Origin: JBCAWW01 sp039024315
Lineage (GTDB): Bacteria > Bacteroidota > Bacteroidia > J057
DNA: 64,000 nucleotides
Assembly (NCBI GenBank): GCA_039024315.1
Contig: JBCCQN010000005.1
Span: 55,553-119,552 of the forward strand
Reading direction: 5' to 3'
Part shown: positions 51,336 to 60,489 of the stretch, piece after piece
Layout: each line of letters starts with the position of its first letter
Position numbering within the stretch: the stretch's first letter is position 1
The notes under the pieces: generated by a model
Database searches by the model: none
What the model was told of the DNA's origin: nothing
Seen by the model: only the letters and a program-made list of their open reading frames with translations
Program-made: the position numbers and the translations under genes

Positions 51336-51863
51336 TTATTCGTCGATGTTTACTCCCAATCGAGCCAAAAGCTTTTTGGAGAGGTCATCTGCTTCTGCCG
51401 CATGTAAAATCACAGAAGTCCCACTTGCAGACGAATTGAGGATATAGAGGTAGCCTTCTTCAGCCGCAAGCGCTTTCATTTCAGCCTCCAATTTATCGAG
51501 GATAGGCTGCATAAGCTCTCCCTGCTTTTGAGCAAGTTGCTGTTCGGCTTTAGCGGTTTCTCGCTGCACTTCAGCTTGTAGCTTTTGCAGTTCTTGCTGC
51601 AATGGTGCGAGCGCTTCTTGAGAAGCACCAGGCTGCTGAGCAGCTTCGGCATACTCTTGATATTTAGTATCAAAATAAGCCTTGCGAGTCTCAAGTCGCT
51701 TCGAAAGTTGCTGAGAATAGGTCTGGAGCTGCTGCTGTACCCCTTGTGTCTCAGGTAGGTAAGCAAGCACCAGCTCTAAATTGGTATAACCAATCTTCTG
51801 AGCAGAAAGCGGCAAGCTTATCAGCATCATCAATACCCATCCCCACAGTTTTTTTGTATTCAT
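51336..51863 (-). CDS. OmpH/Skp-family periplasmic chaperone (second in row)
   Basis: A protein of about 175 aa with a signal peptide ending SLPLSAQ, then KIGYTNLELVLAYLPETQGV, a Gln-rich coiled coil and MKALAAEEGYLYILN. It is a paralogue of the next gene and likely arose by tandem duplication. The ATG at 51863 is supported by a TATCTTTG box at 51897-51904, which overlaps the alternative start at 51899. Confidence 0.92.
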   Translation of the reverse strand: MNTKKLWGWVLMMLISLPLSAQKIGYTNLELVLAYLPETQGVQQQLQTYSQQLSKRLETRKAYFDTKYQEYAEAAQQPGASQEALAPLQQELQKLQAEVQRETAKAEQQLAQKQGELMQPILDKLEAEMKALAAEEGYLYILNSSASGTSVILHAAEADDLSKKLLARLGVNIDE

Positions 51864-51896
51864 TGATTTTGAAAGATTTATGCCTAATGAGGTCGT

Positions 51897-51904
51897 CAAA
51901 GATA
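51897..51904 (-). promoter_or_regulatory. -7 element of the OmpH-like gene pair
   Basis: On the minus strand TATCTTTG, 33 bases before the ATG at 51863. The -33 region is not clear. Confidence 0.55.
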
Positions 51905-51988
51905 CATAATATTGGACTAAGAATATCTTAGGAGGTAACCAAGGAAAAGTTAAGATTACGTTAACGTTCTCCTCCCTTTACTAAAACA

Positions 51989-52009
51989 CCAGGTGCTTTT
52001 GGCACCTGG
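51989..52009 (-). terminator. Hairpin after the first OmpH-like gene
   Basis: Perfect stem CCAGGTGC/GCACCTGG with a 5-base loop. The minus strand continues TGTTTTAG, a weak T tract. It separates this gene (stop 52094) from the next two. Confidence 0.6.
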
Positions 52010-52093
52010 CGCTATCATATATCTTATATGTAAAAACAAGCTCTGAGTTGATTAAATCAAGATTTAATTGGCTCTAAGCCCATCTTGATTTTC

Positions 52094-52612
52094 TTACTTA
52101 TCACTAAAACCTAGCTCTTCAAGTACATCTGTTGTGAGATCGTATGTTGCATTGGTGTACAACCAAGTAACCTCACCCGCCTTGTCAAAGACAAAGTCAA
52201 AACGCTTACGAGCCGCTACAGCTTCAACCGCTTTAAATACCTTATCCTGAATAGGCTGTACCTTGCTTTCCTGCAGACGAAATAGCTCACCGCTATAGCC
52301 AAACTTCTCTTCACGATACTCCTTGGCTTCTCTCTCGGCTTGGAAGATCTCTTCCTGACGCTCTTGTCTCACCGCTTCCGGTAGCAATACTTCTTCAGCG
52401 GTATAATCACTGTACATTTGCTCAATAGACTGATAGCGACGCTCTAGCTCGTCTTGCCACTTCTTAGAAATATTTTCGATTTCAGTTTGGGCCTGCTCAT
52501 ACTCTGGAATCTGTTCCATGATATAGTTAGAATCCACATAGCCGATTTTCTGGGCCATTGCGACACCCGTAAATAAGATCAGTGCCATGGAGAGTGCAAA
52601 TACCTTTTTCAT
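52094..52612 (-). CDS. OmpH/Skp-family periplasmic chaperone (first, next to bamA)
   Basis: A 172-aa exported protein with a signal peptide (KKVFALSMALILFTGVAMAQ) and the typical KIGYVDSNYIMEQIPEYEQA start. A charged coiled coil with Glu/Arg-rich helices follows, then the closing FDFVFDKAGEVTWLYTN part. ATG 52612 is chosen because it begins the signal peptide; the upstream start at 52711 adds 33 unlikely residues. It follows bamA, the usual place for Skp in Bacteroidota. Confidence 0.93.
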   Translation of the reverse strand: MKKVFALSMALILFTGVAMAQKIGYVDSNYIMEQIPEYEQAQTEIENISKKWQDELERRYQSIEQMYSDYTAEEVLLPEAVRQERQEEIFQAEREAKEYREEKFGYSGELFRLQESKVQPIQDKVFKAVEAVAARKRFDFVFDKAGEVTWLYTNATYDLTTDVLEELGFSDK

Positions 52613-52769
52613 AATCTTTGGCAGTTTTGATTTTTTAAAAACTAATGCGTTGCAATATGCTTTGCTACTCCTATCTACGCAAATTATTTGCGAGAAGGTC
52701 GCGCATTGCAAACTAAGATAACACGCTTGATAGTTTTTTGTACGCCCATTCTGATGGGATTCAATGCAA

Positions 52770-52808
52770 AGCTCCGAAAGCTCGCTACTTTAGCAAACTT
52801 TCGGAGCT
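52770..52808. repeat. Inverted repeat with CCGAAAG/CTTTCGG core
   Basis: An 11-bp stem AGCTCCGAAAG/CTTTCGGAGCT with a smaller inner stem GCTA/TAGC. A plus-strand T7 follows at about 52817-52824. The core resembles the palindrome inserted in the MITE-like element at 18651-18666. A REP-like half (CCTGCGGAGAACGCTT) lies next to it at 52828-52843. Confidence 0.6.
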
Positions 52809-52853
52809 CTCTTATGTTTTTTTCTTCCTGCGGAGAACGCTTATTCGTAATCC

Positions 52854-55388
52854 TTAGAAGTTCTGTCCAATGATAAAGTGGAACTGGCTCGCTTGATCTT
52901 GGCTAGTGGCATCAAAACCATAAGCCCAGTCAAGTCCTAAGAGTCCTACCATCGGTAGCATTACCCTTACCCCAGCACCAGCAGCACGACGGAGCGCAAA
53001 TGGGTTAAATTCACGATAGGAGTTAAAACCATTTCCTGCTTCGAGGAACGCTTGAATCCAAACCGGAGCCGATTGATTCAAGGTAATAGGATAGCGAAGC
53101 TCCAATACAAAGCGGTTGTAGATTGGATAACCAATACCCTGACCAGAAGCGCCTCCATCAGGGGTGTTCTCACGATTATCAATCGCTAAGTTGGGGTAGC
53201 CACGAAGTGGTACGATCTCACGCCCATCTAGACCGGCTAGACCAAAACCTGCAATACCAGATCCCCCAAGATAATAACGCTCGAAAGGCGATACTCCCAA
53301 CTGACGGTTATAAGCCCCTAGGAATCCAGCTTGGATGTTGGTGCGGAGTACCAAGTCTCCTACGATACGGTAATACCAATCACTGGTAAAGCGCCATTTG
53401 TGGTATTCAAGGAAGTTAAACTTCTCTTGGGCCGAAAGATCAGAGTAATCATCACGTCCATCAAACAAAGAGTAAGGTGGCGTAGCTTCAACCGAAAGCG
53501 AAATGGCAGCACCACTTCTTGGATAAATCGGTGCATCCACACTACTACGATCCAATGACTGACGGAAAGTGATAATATTTACAAAGGCCTGATCTTCATT
53601 TTGGAAACCGTTAAAGAAGATCGGGTTCAAGATATCATAGTACTTATATCCCAAAGAAGTACGCGCGGTAAAGAAGTCATCTGGGAATTTCAAGCGTTGA
53701 CCAAGGTCTGCCGAAACATTTAAGATACGCGTACGATACAGAATAGAACCTGAGAAATCACGTGGCTGCTGAACAAAATAAGAAGCGCTAAAACCAAATG
53801 AATTAGGCTTCTTACCTCCTAGCCATGGCTCAAGAAAAGTAAAGGAGAAGTTCTTATAAGTCGCACCGTTCATCTGTACAGCTAAACTTACTTGCTGACC
53901 ATCACCTGAAGGTACTGGACGCCAAGCACCTGGCTCAAACATGCGGCGAGAAGAGAAGTTGTTGAAGGCAAGCTGTACCGTACCTACAAAGCCACCAAAG
54001 AGGACATTACCATCGGTATCTCTTACCCGTTGGCCCCAACCTCCTTGCAACTGCAACTGGTCAGAGGGACGCTCTTCTACGCTGTACGCGATATCAACCG
54101 TTCCACTTTGGATATCAGGGCTAGGAGCTACCCCAAGATTTTCCTGATCAAAATAATTCAACGCTAAGATCTCCCGCTGCGAACGGATGATCTCCGAACG
54201 ACGAAATATATTACCAGGATTAGTCCGGATATCACGACGAATTACGTTATCACTGGTTTTGGTATTACCAGAGATCAAAATACTCCGGTTAGTTGCAGGA
54301 GGCCCTTCTTGCACCCGCATCTCAAGGTCAATAGAATCGCCCTCCACCAATACTTCTACTGGGACAAGGTTGAAGAAGAGATAACCATTGTCTAGATAGA
54401 GCGAACTCACATCAGAGCCATTCGGATCCCCAAAGAGACGCTCGTCTAGTTTATTACGACTATAGACATCACCCGTTTTAACCGCAAGTACTTGATCAAG
54501 CTGCTCGGAGTTATACTTTAAGTTACCCGTCCAGCGAATATCGCGGTGGAAGTATTGCGTCCCTTCAAAGAGGTCCATTTCCACCTTGACATTTTTATCA
54601 TCAAGGATATAGACGGTATCGCGTAGGATTTGTACGTCGCGATAGCCTTCGTCATTGTAGGCGGAGAGGAGTTCGGTTTTCGCTTCGCGAAACGTTTTGG
54701 GTACGAATTTAGAAATCTGCCAGAAGTAGAGCCAGCTCGACTGGTGGAACTTCTTCATTTTGCGATTGATCTTTCGATCATCAAAGGCAGTATTCCCATT
54801 AAGGGCGATCTCTGCGATCTTCATCTTAGGTCCCTTGTCAACCTTAATGTTGACCACTACCCCGTTTTTAAGGATTTTGTCAGGCTCCTCTGTGATCTCA
54901 GCCTTTACTCCGTAGAATCCTTTCTCTACGTAAAAATTACGGATGATACGTTCCGCCGATTGCTTTTTGGACTCGGTCAAGATTGTACCGCGAATAAAGT
55001 TGATATTCTCACGAAGATCGTCAGCCTGCGACTTGGAGATCCCTTGGAAGGAAAACTGAGAGATACGCGGACGCTCAACAACCTTGATTTTGAGCCAGAC
55101 TTTATTGCCGATGGCCTGATCAGCGATAATTTCCACGTCCGAAAAGATGTTTTCTTTCCAAAGACGCTTCAATACATCGGTAATCTGCATACCAGGAATC
55201 GTGATAGGCTCATTGATCACCAAACCACTAAGGCTGATTATCGCACTTGCATCACTATATTCGGCTCCCTCGACTTCGATACCTGCTAGGATGTAGGTAT
55301 TGGGATTGTCATAATCCATGATAACCTGAGCCTGCAAGGGTAGTGCGGCCAGGCAAAAAATGAAGACACTCAGCAGAAACTGCTTCAT
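52854..55388 (-). CDS. bamA: Outer-membrane protein assembly factor BamA
   Basis: An 844-aa Omp85-family protein: signal peptide (residues 1-20, ending LPLQAQ), several POTRA domains (about 25-430, with VEGAEYSDASAI, FQGISKSQADDL, IALNGNTAFDD, RWTGNLKYNSEQLD, ISGNTKTSDNVIRRD) and a C-terminal 16-strand barrel ending FDATSQDQASQFHFIIGQNF. The barrel carries the LRGYPN motif. It inserts beta-barrel proteins in the outer membrane. It overlaps uppS by four bases (ATGA) and is followed by Skp-type chaperones. Confidence 0.96.
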   Translation of the reverse strand: MKQFLLSVFIFCLAALPLQAQVIMDYDNPNTYILAGIEVEGAEYSDASAIISLSGLVINEPITIPGMQITDVLKRLWKENIFSDVEIIADQAIGNKVWLKIKVVERPRISQFSFQGISKSQADDLRENINFIRGTILTESKKQSAERIIRNFYVEKGFYGVKAEITEEPDKILKNGVVVNIKVDKGPKMKIAEIALNGNTAFDDRKINRKMKKFHQSSWLYFWQISKFVPKTFREAKTELLSAYNDEGYRDVQILRDTVYILDDKNVKVEMDLFEGTQYFHRDIRWTGNLKYNSEQLDQVLAVKTGDVYSRNKLDERLFGDPNGSDVSSLYLDNGYLFFNLVPVEVLVEGDSIDLEMRVQEGPPATNRSILISGNTKTSDNVIRRDIRTNPGNIFRRSEIIRSQREILALNYFDQENLGVAPSPDIQSGTVDIAYSVEERPSDQLQLQGGWGQRVRDTDGNVLFGGFVGTVQLAFNNFSSRRMFEPGAWRPVPSGDGQQVSLAVQMNGATYKNFSFTFLEPWLGGKKPNSFGFSASYFVQQPRDFSGSILYRTRILNVSADLGQRLKFPDDFFTARTSLGYKYYDILNPIFFNGFQNEDQAFVNIITFRQSLDRSSVDAPIYPRSGAAISLSVEATPPYSLFDGRDDYSDLSAQEKFNFLEYHKWRFTSDWYYRIVGDLVLRTNIQAGFLGAYNRQLGVSPFERYYLGGSGIAGFGLAGLDGREIVPLRGYPNLAIDNRENTPDGGASGQGIGYPIYNRFVLELRYPITLNQSAPVWIQAFLEAGNGFNSYREFNPFALRRAAGAGVRVMLPMVGLLGLDWAYGFDATSQDQASQFHFIIGQNF

Positions 55389-56131
55389 AGCTTTTGAATT
55401 TGTTCACTGATTTTACCAAATCGCCTTTCTCGCTTCTGAAAATCAACCAGCGCTGCGTATAGGTCTTCGCGACGGAAATCTGGCCAAAGCTTTTCGGTAA
55501 AATAAATTTCTGTATAAGCGATCTCCCAAAGGAGAAAATTGCTGATTCTATATTCGCCCGAAGTCCGTATCAGCAATTCCGGATCTGGGATATCGTGTGT
55601 GTTGAGATTGTGTCCTACTAACGTCTCATTTATCTCAGACGTTTGCAGCTCACCATTCGCTACTTTTTCGGCAATTTTTTTTACCGCCTCTACAATCGAC
55701 GAACGAGACCCATAGCTCAAAGCTAAATTTAAGGTCATTCGCTTGTGATTTTTTGTCTTTTCGATGACCTCCTGCAGTCTTTGGTGGCATTTGCCTGGAA
55801 GACGATCTAGATGCCCAATTGCCGTAAGACGAATATCATTCTTGGTCAGTGTAGCAAGCTCTTTTGCCAAACTATCCACCAAAAGATTCATCAGGGCGTC
55901 AACCTCCGCTTGAGGGCGATTCCAATTCTCGGTAGAAAAGGCGTAAAGCGTAAGATACTTAATCCCCAATTCAGCAGCTCCCTCGGTCGCATCGCGCACT
56001 GCTTTGATGGCATTGCGATGGCCAAATACGCGCATATTACCGCGTTTACGGGCCCAACGACCATTACCATCCATAATGATTGCCACATGTTCGGGCAAGG
56101 ATGAGAGTTCCACTTGTTCCTTAAGGCTCAT
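55385..56131 (-). CDS. uppS: Isoprenyl transferase (undecaprenyl diphosphate synthase)
   Basis: A 248-aa cis-prenyltransferase making the lipid carrier for peptidoglycan. Motifs: HVAIIMDGNGRWARKRG (catalytic Asp), GHRNAIKAVRDATEGAAELG, YAFSTENWNRP and PELLIRTSGEYRISNFLLWE. ATG 56131 is chosen over 56164 because the -7 box of its promoter (56152-56159) lies between them. It overlaps bamA by four bases. Confidence 0.97.
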   Translation of the reverse strand: MSLKEQVELSSLPEHVAIIMDGNGRWARKRGNMRVFGHRNAIKAVRDATEGAAELGIKYLTLYAFSTENWNRPQAEVDALMNLLVDSLAKELATLTKNDIRLTAIGHLDRLPGKCHQRLQEVIEKTKNHKRMTLNLALSYGSRSSIVEAVKKIAEKVANGELQTSEINETLVGHNLNTHDIPDPELLIRTSGEYRISNFLLWEIAYTEIYFTEKLWPDFRREDLYAALVDFQKRERRFGKISEQIQKL

Positions 56132-56151
56132 GGGTTTGCTAAGTAGGAGGA

Positions 56152-56159
56152 CAAAAGTA
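56152..56159 (-). promoter_or_regulatory. -7 element of uppS-bamA
   Basis: On the minus strand TACTTTTG, 20 bases before the uppS ATG, with a TTT at the -33 position (20-base spacer). Confidence 0.55.
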
Positions 56160-56245
56160 CACATTTTGACTTTGTCCTGAAAACGGATTTTCGCTTTGCC
56201 TGTAAGGAAGAGTCCCGATAGGAAGCTTAGGTTGCATCAAAAAGC

Positions 56246-56276
56246 AAAAAGGCCCTGCTCTCAGCAGGACCTTTTT
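56246..56276 (-). terminator. Terminator after the DUF6089 gene
   Basis: Stem AGGTCCTGCT/AGCAGGGCCT (minus strand, one G-T-type mismatch) with a 4-base loop, flanked by A5 and T5. It is about 55 bases beyond the stop at 56332. Confidence 0.82.
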
Positions 56277-56331
56277 GTTATGTCTTCGCAAAATCTGCGA
56301 TAGATATCTGTAAAATTTAGCGTTCCGCGAT

Positions 56332-57165
56332 CTAGCGGAAGGTAGGACACTTAACCCAGTCGATGATGAAACTTAGCTTAGCGTTAGTATAGATATACCA
56401 ATCGGCTTGTGTATCATCACCACGGATACCATTGATAGCGGCAACGTTGTCTGGATCAGAAAGGATACCAGCAATTTCCCCCATCTGAGCACGCAGCTCT
56501 TGATTGTCGGGATACTCGCTACTTACGTCATCAAGGTAATCAGTAAAGGTTTTGCGGAAACCGGTTTCGATCTCCAAGTCCCATCTCGGTGCTAAGGCGA
56601 TTCTGACCCCTGCTCCCATCGGTACAGAGACCTGAGTGAGGGCGTATGGTTCAGGATAGTTGTTACCTGCTCCGACGAGATGTTGACCTTCAGTACCTAG
56701 TGGTTGCAGATCATACCAACGACCATTTAGCTGGGCCTGTGGATTGAACTGGAAAATACTGATCCCGGCAAACACATAAGGAGTGTATGGAGGGCGGAAG
56801 GCATAATTGCGATCCGTGGGTACGAAGTCAAAGGTAAATTGGAAACTCGCTTCAGTGATTGGAGTACGGAAGTGTAAGTTTCTACGATTACGGGGAACGT
56901 TGGACGACACCGAGTCAGCTGCGCTGGCATAGCCACGGAAAAACTCGAGTCGCGCGGTCATAAAGGGGTTGAAGCGGTATGATGCGTGAGCACCAAAGCC
57001 AACCTTGGTAAAACGAAAAGTAAAATCGTCATCCAGATCCCCCAGATAATTGGTGGAGCCGGCTGAAACGCCTGCTTTGAAGTAACCATAGCGGTACTGG
57101 GCAGAAGATTCATTTACCAAGAAGACTACTAGCAGGAGGGCGAACAGATACCTCAGTTCTTTCAT
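56332..57165 (-). CDS. DUF6089-family outer-membrane beta-barrel-like protein
   Basis: A 277-aa exported protein, signal peptide ending VNESSAQ, then RYGYFKAGVSAGSTNYLGDL, YRFNPFMTARLEFFRGYA, FVPTDRNYAFRPPYTPYVFA and PMGAGVRIALAPRWDLEIET. This is the pattern of the DUF6089 family, found in Bacteroidota next to uppS/bamA and nadK as here. A small barrel is likely. A role in envelope assembly is only suggested by context. Confidence 0.85.
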   Translation of the reverse strand: MKELRYLFALLLVVFLVNESSAQYRYGYFKAGVSAGSTNYLGDLDDDFTFRFTKVGFGAHASYRFNPFMTARLEFFRGYASAADSVSSNVPRNRRNLHFRTPITEASFQFTFDFVPTDRNYAFRPPYTPYVFAGISIFQFNPQAQLNGRWYDLQPLGTEGQHLVGAGNNYPEPYALTQVSVPMGAGVRIALAPRWDLEIETGFRKTFTDYLDDVSSEYPDNQELRAQMGEIAGILSDPDNVAAINGIRGDDTQADWYIYTNAKLSFIIDWVKCPTFR

Positions 57166-57212
57166 CAGATAGCGAAATTAAGCTAAAACTATAAATGACT
57201 AACGACGGGAAG

Positions 57213-57244
57213 CAAAGTTAAGTATACCCAAAACGCTTTTCCAA
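57213..57244 (-). promoter_or_regulatory. Promoter of the DUF6089 gene
   Basis: On the minus strand TTG (complement 57242-57244), a 21-base spacer and TAACTTTG (complement 57213-57220), 47 bases upstream of the ATG. Confidence 0.7.
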
Positions 57245-57447
57245 GCATCAAATTGTAAGGGGATTTTATTTTACCCTTTATAATTCTAGATAAAGTCCAC
57301 GACTTGGGTATTCAAATAAGACAAAAATTCCCACAACCAGAATCTGAAATGACCGGGTAGCTTACATTTGTCATGTGCATCTATCTGGCTGTTACAAGAA
57401 TGCTGCCAAGTTAACAAATATATTTCCCCAGCTGAAAAATTCCCTAC

Positions 57448-58335
57448 TTAATTACGGTTGTCCCGGCCCCACATTAAGCTCTGGCGAAGATTATCGACAT
57501 ATTTGGTTGAAGACATCCGCAGCAGCTGCACCTTGAAGTCGGCCCGATGCACCGCAATCGCCGTTCGCGCTTGCACCAATTCGGTACGCGTATCTAAGGC
57601 CACCATGGCCTCTCCCGAACGGGCTTCTACCTCAAATGAGACCACCCAATCGTCAGGAATCACCACCGGCCGCACCGTCAAAGAATGAGGCGCCACGGGC
57701 GTAATGGCAAAGGTTTCGGCACTAGGAAATATAATCGGCCCGCCACAACTCAGGCTATAAGCAGTTGATCCTGTGGGCGTTGCCACGATGATCCCGTCGC
57801 CCCAATAAGTATTGAGATACTCTCCATTGATGTAGGTATGCACCGTAATCATCTCGTTGGAGTTACTCTTGTGGATGGTGAGATCATTGATTCCATAAGG
57901 ATTGGCACCAAACAAACCCGGAGGGTCTGAAACCACCGTCAAAAGAGAGCGTTCATCAATGCGATATAGCCCTCTTTCTAGTTCTTGGGTAGCAGCAATT
58001 AATCGCTCTTGATTGACACTGGCAAGATAGCCAAGGCGACCAAAATTGACCCCCAAAATGGGTTTACAAAGACGGCCTACAAATCTTACCGCCTCCAACA
58101 CAGTCCCATCTCCCCCAAAGCAATACATAAAATCTGCGTCCTGAATATCAGTCGCAGATTGAAAAATAGAAGTTTCTTCCGTTTTGATTAGCCCTGGCAG
58201 GCGAGGAAAAAGCTGTTCTGCATATTTATCATACAGACAAAAGGCAGTCTTCGTCTCTTGGAGGTAATGAAAAAATCTCGCCAATACCTCTAAATCCGTG
58301 TTATCGGTAATACGTCCGAAGATTGCTAGCTTCAT
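57448..58335 (-). CDS. nadK: NAD kinase
   Basis: A 295-aa cytoplasmic enzyme phosphorylating NAD to NADP. The GGDG motif is at 74-77 (YCFGGDGTVLEAVRF), followed by GVNFGRLGYLASV, the SNEM motif near 165 and TPTGSTAYSLSCGGPIIFP. Length is typical. Its ATG overlaps the stop of the upstream barrel gene by four bases, so it belongs to the operon starting at the alpha/beta hydrolase or CBS gene. Confidence 0.97.
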   Translation of the reverse strand: MKLAIFGRITDNTDLEVLARFFHYLQETKTAFCLYDKYAEQLFPRLPGLIKTEETSIFQSATDIQDADFMYCFGGDGTVLEAVRFVGRLCKPILGVNFGRLGYLASVNQERLIAATQELERGLYRIDERSLLTVVSDPPGLFGANPYGINDLTIHKSNSNEMITVHTYINGEYLNTYWGDGIIVATPTGSTAYSLSCGGPIIFPSAETFAITPVAPHSLTVRPVVIPDDWVVSFEVEARSGEAMVALDTRTELVQARTAIAVHRADFKVQLLRMSSTKYVDNLRQSLMWGRDNRN

Positions 58336-59855
58336 TTGATGGGTACAGTTCCGTTCAGATATATGCCTCCCATGCCTAAGTGATTGCGGGAGTACTCAAC
58401 GCGCAGCAACATATCATAAAAACCAATCACATTCAAGCCAAGCCCATAGCCGATCAACCAGCGATTGGTCAAAAATGTATCCTGATGATTAAAACTCTGA
58501 TCGTACACATAGCCGGTCTCGGCAAAACTGCTCAAATACAAGCCAAAAGGAGTATCCTGAAAGCGTCTTAGCGGCAAAAATGGTAAATGCACAATCCGCC
58601 TTGGTACGATCGCGAACTTTAGTTCTGCTTTATTAAGGTTTACGTAGGTTCCTAGGACGGCAAAAGGCTCATAGCCACGTAGTTCAGTACTAGTTCCCGA
58701 AAAATCCGAGCGACCAATGCCTACTACGCTTTTATCAAACCAAGGGATAGAGTCGCCTATGGTCAGGATATGATGGGTGCCGTAGGCAAAATTCCAGCGT
58801 TTCCCGAAGGGGATATGATGCGCCCAAGTGGCCCCTATTTTACCAAAGGAGGTCGTCCCGATTGGCCCTTCCGGTCCACTGTAAGCGGCTAGAAGCTGGT
58901 ATTTATAACCGCTCAAGGGAAAGGAGCGTACATCCCGCCTGTCCACATAATAGGCAATGCTCAGAGTTGGGTAGTATTCTCGGCCGGAGTTTTGCGTCGC
59001 AAAACGAACCGTCTCATCGTTGATGCGAAAGTCGTACAAACTGTCTGAAAAGGCGAGGTGCTGATACTTAAGCGTCAACGAAAGAAAACGATAGGGATCA
59101 AAGCGCTTTTTGAGGCCAATCACGCCTCCCATATTGCGCTGGATCAATTGAGTTTCTAGCCTTTGCCAGACCACTCTACCTGAGTCTGTACCAATCAAGA
59201 TTTCGTCATTGCTCCCAAAGCCAAAGCCTACATTTAGGTCTATGTTCTGTTTGCGGAAAGCCGCCGGCAAAGTATAATTAATCGAAAAACGCTGCTTAAA
59301 GCCAATCCTCGCGGCAAAGACGAGATTTTCATTTTGCCCCGTAACATTGCGCCAAGACAAATCGGCACCAAATACCGCTCGGCGAAAATCCAAACGCCTA
59401 ATCGCCTCAAAGAGATCATAGTTATTGCGTTCATCCAACTGCAGGGTCGGCGAGCCAAATAGATACCAGCGTTCTTTGACAAGGATCACCACCGTGACTT
59501 GCTCCCGACTGACTTGAGGAGTAAGGACTACTTCGTTAAATAGGCCCAGATTATAGAGATTGCGCTGACTCTTTTCTAGCTGCTCACTCAGTTCGAAGCC
59601 TTTGTAGGTTTGGCCGCGTTCGAAAGTCAGCTCACGCATGATCACCCATGGCCGAGTCTTGATCGCTCCTAAGAGCGTGATATTGGCGACTTGCACCGAG
59701 TCGTCTGCCTTCAAAGCATCCATCAAGCGAGGAACAGCGGGGCTAATATCAGACTGCCCCCAAAGCAGGGAGGGAAAAAGAAAAACACAAATAGCTAAGC
59801 ATACTAAGCTCCCAATTGGCCGCTTAGATGTCCAAATAATTGAGCAAGGCTTCAT
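58332..59855 (-). CDS. BamA/TamA-like outer-membrane protein with a single POTRA-like domain
   Basis: A protein of about 507 aa. A signal segment (SLVCLAICVFLFPSLLWGQ) is followed by one POTRA-like domain (VQVANITLLGAIKTRPWVIM, LYNLGLFNEVVLTPQV) and a C-terminal Omp85-type barrel (FRRAVFGADLSWRNVTG, LRGYEPF). It is shorter than BamA, which has several POTRAs, so it is a distinct surface-antigen D15 relative. ATG 59855 is used rather than 59960; it overlaps the upstream CBS gene by 32 bases. It overlaps nadK by four bases. The substrate or partner is unknown. Confidence 0.83.
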   Translation of the reverse strand: MKPCSIIWTSKRPIGSLVCLAICVFLFPSLLWGQSDISPAVPRLMDALKADDSVQVANITLLGAIKTRPWVIMRELTFERGQTYKGFELSEQLEKSQRNLYNLGLFNEVVLTPQVSREQVTVVILVKERWYLFGSPTLQLDERNNYDLFEAIRRLDFRRAVFGADLSWRNVTGQNENLVFAARIGFKQRFSINYTLPAAFRKQNIDLNVGFGFGSNDEILIGTDSGRVVWQRLETQLIQRNMGGVIGLKKRFDPYRFLSLTLKYQHLAFSDSLYDFRINDETVRFATQNSGREYYPTLSIAYYVDRRDVRSFPLSGYKYQLLAAYSGPEGPIGTTSFGKIGATWAHHIPFGKRWNFAYGTHHILTIGDSIPWFDKSVVGIGRSDFSGTSTELRGYEPFAVLGTYVNLNKAELKFAIVPRRIVHLPFLPLRRFQDTPFGLYLSSFAETGYVYDQSFNHQDTFLTNRWLIGYGLGLNVIGFYDMLLRVEYSRNHLGMGGIYLNGTVPIK

Positions 59856-60486
59856 AATTATGGCGGAGATCATCCAATGGTGTTGCCTTGTGGTAGGTGC
59901 GCACGATTTTGTATTCAAAACGCTCAAATGCTGCCACCACCCGCGAAAGATCTTCCACATTCAACTTCAAAGTCACATGCATACTCAGGTCGGGCTGCTG
60001 TGAAAGATAAAGCGAAAGGATGCTCGCATCAGCAGATTCACAAATACGCCCAATCTCTGAAACGGTATAACTGTTTTGAGGAATCTCTAAAACCAATATG
60101 CCCCCTAGCTCTTGCACCGCAAACATACGATTGAGATAGAGCAGTAAATCTCGAATGGTAATGACCCCGAGATAGCGGTTTTCTTCATCCAAAACAGGCA
60201 GCACTTCGAGTTTGAACTTGTTCATCGCCTCGATAGCGTCAAAAACGTGGCTTCCTTGATAGATATAAGCGCTCTCCCAACCTGCAAAACGGATTTCACC
60301 GACCGCAACTTCCATGCTCGTAGCATCAAAAATGTCGGTTTCGGTGATCATACCTTTGTATTGACCGTCATCGACAATCGGCAGTTGTCCCAGCTTAAAT
60401 TCTCCCATCCAATCTAGCGCACGCGCTGCGAGGTCAGAAGATTTTACCGAGGGCACAGTATCCGATATCAATTCAAAAACGATCAT
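59824..60486 (-). CDS. CBS-pair and ACT-like domain protein
   Basis: A 220-aa cytoplasmic protein. Two CBS motifs occupy residues 1-130 (LGQLPIVDDGQYKGMITETD and LEVLPVLDEENRYLGVITIRD), which generally bind adenine nucleotides. The C-terminal 80 residues (LEIPQNSYTVSEIGRICESA, MHVTLKLNVEDLSRVVAAFE) have the beta-alpha-beta pattern of an ACT domain. It is probably a nucleotide- or metabolite-sensing regulator. It lies three bases after the alpha/beta hydrolase and overlaps the barrel gene, but nothing shows the target. Confidence 0.88.
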   Translation of the reverse strand: MIVFELISDTVPSVKSSDLAARALDWMGEFKLGQLPIVDDGQYKGMITETDIFDATSMEVAVGEIRFAGWESAYIYQGSHVFDAIEAMNKFKLEVLPVLDEENRYLGVITIRDLLLYLNRMFAVQELGGILVLEIPQNSYTVSEIGRICESADASILSLYLSQQPDLSMHVTLKLNVEDLSRVVAAFERFEYKIVRTYHKATPLDDLRHNYEALLNYLDI

Positions 60487-60489
60487 ATG

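Noticed and set aside
54630..55289. 219-codon plus-strand ORF
   Set aside because: Antisense shadow of the bamA POTRA region; bamA is unambiguous.
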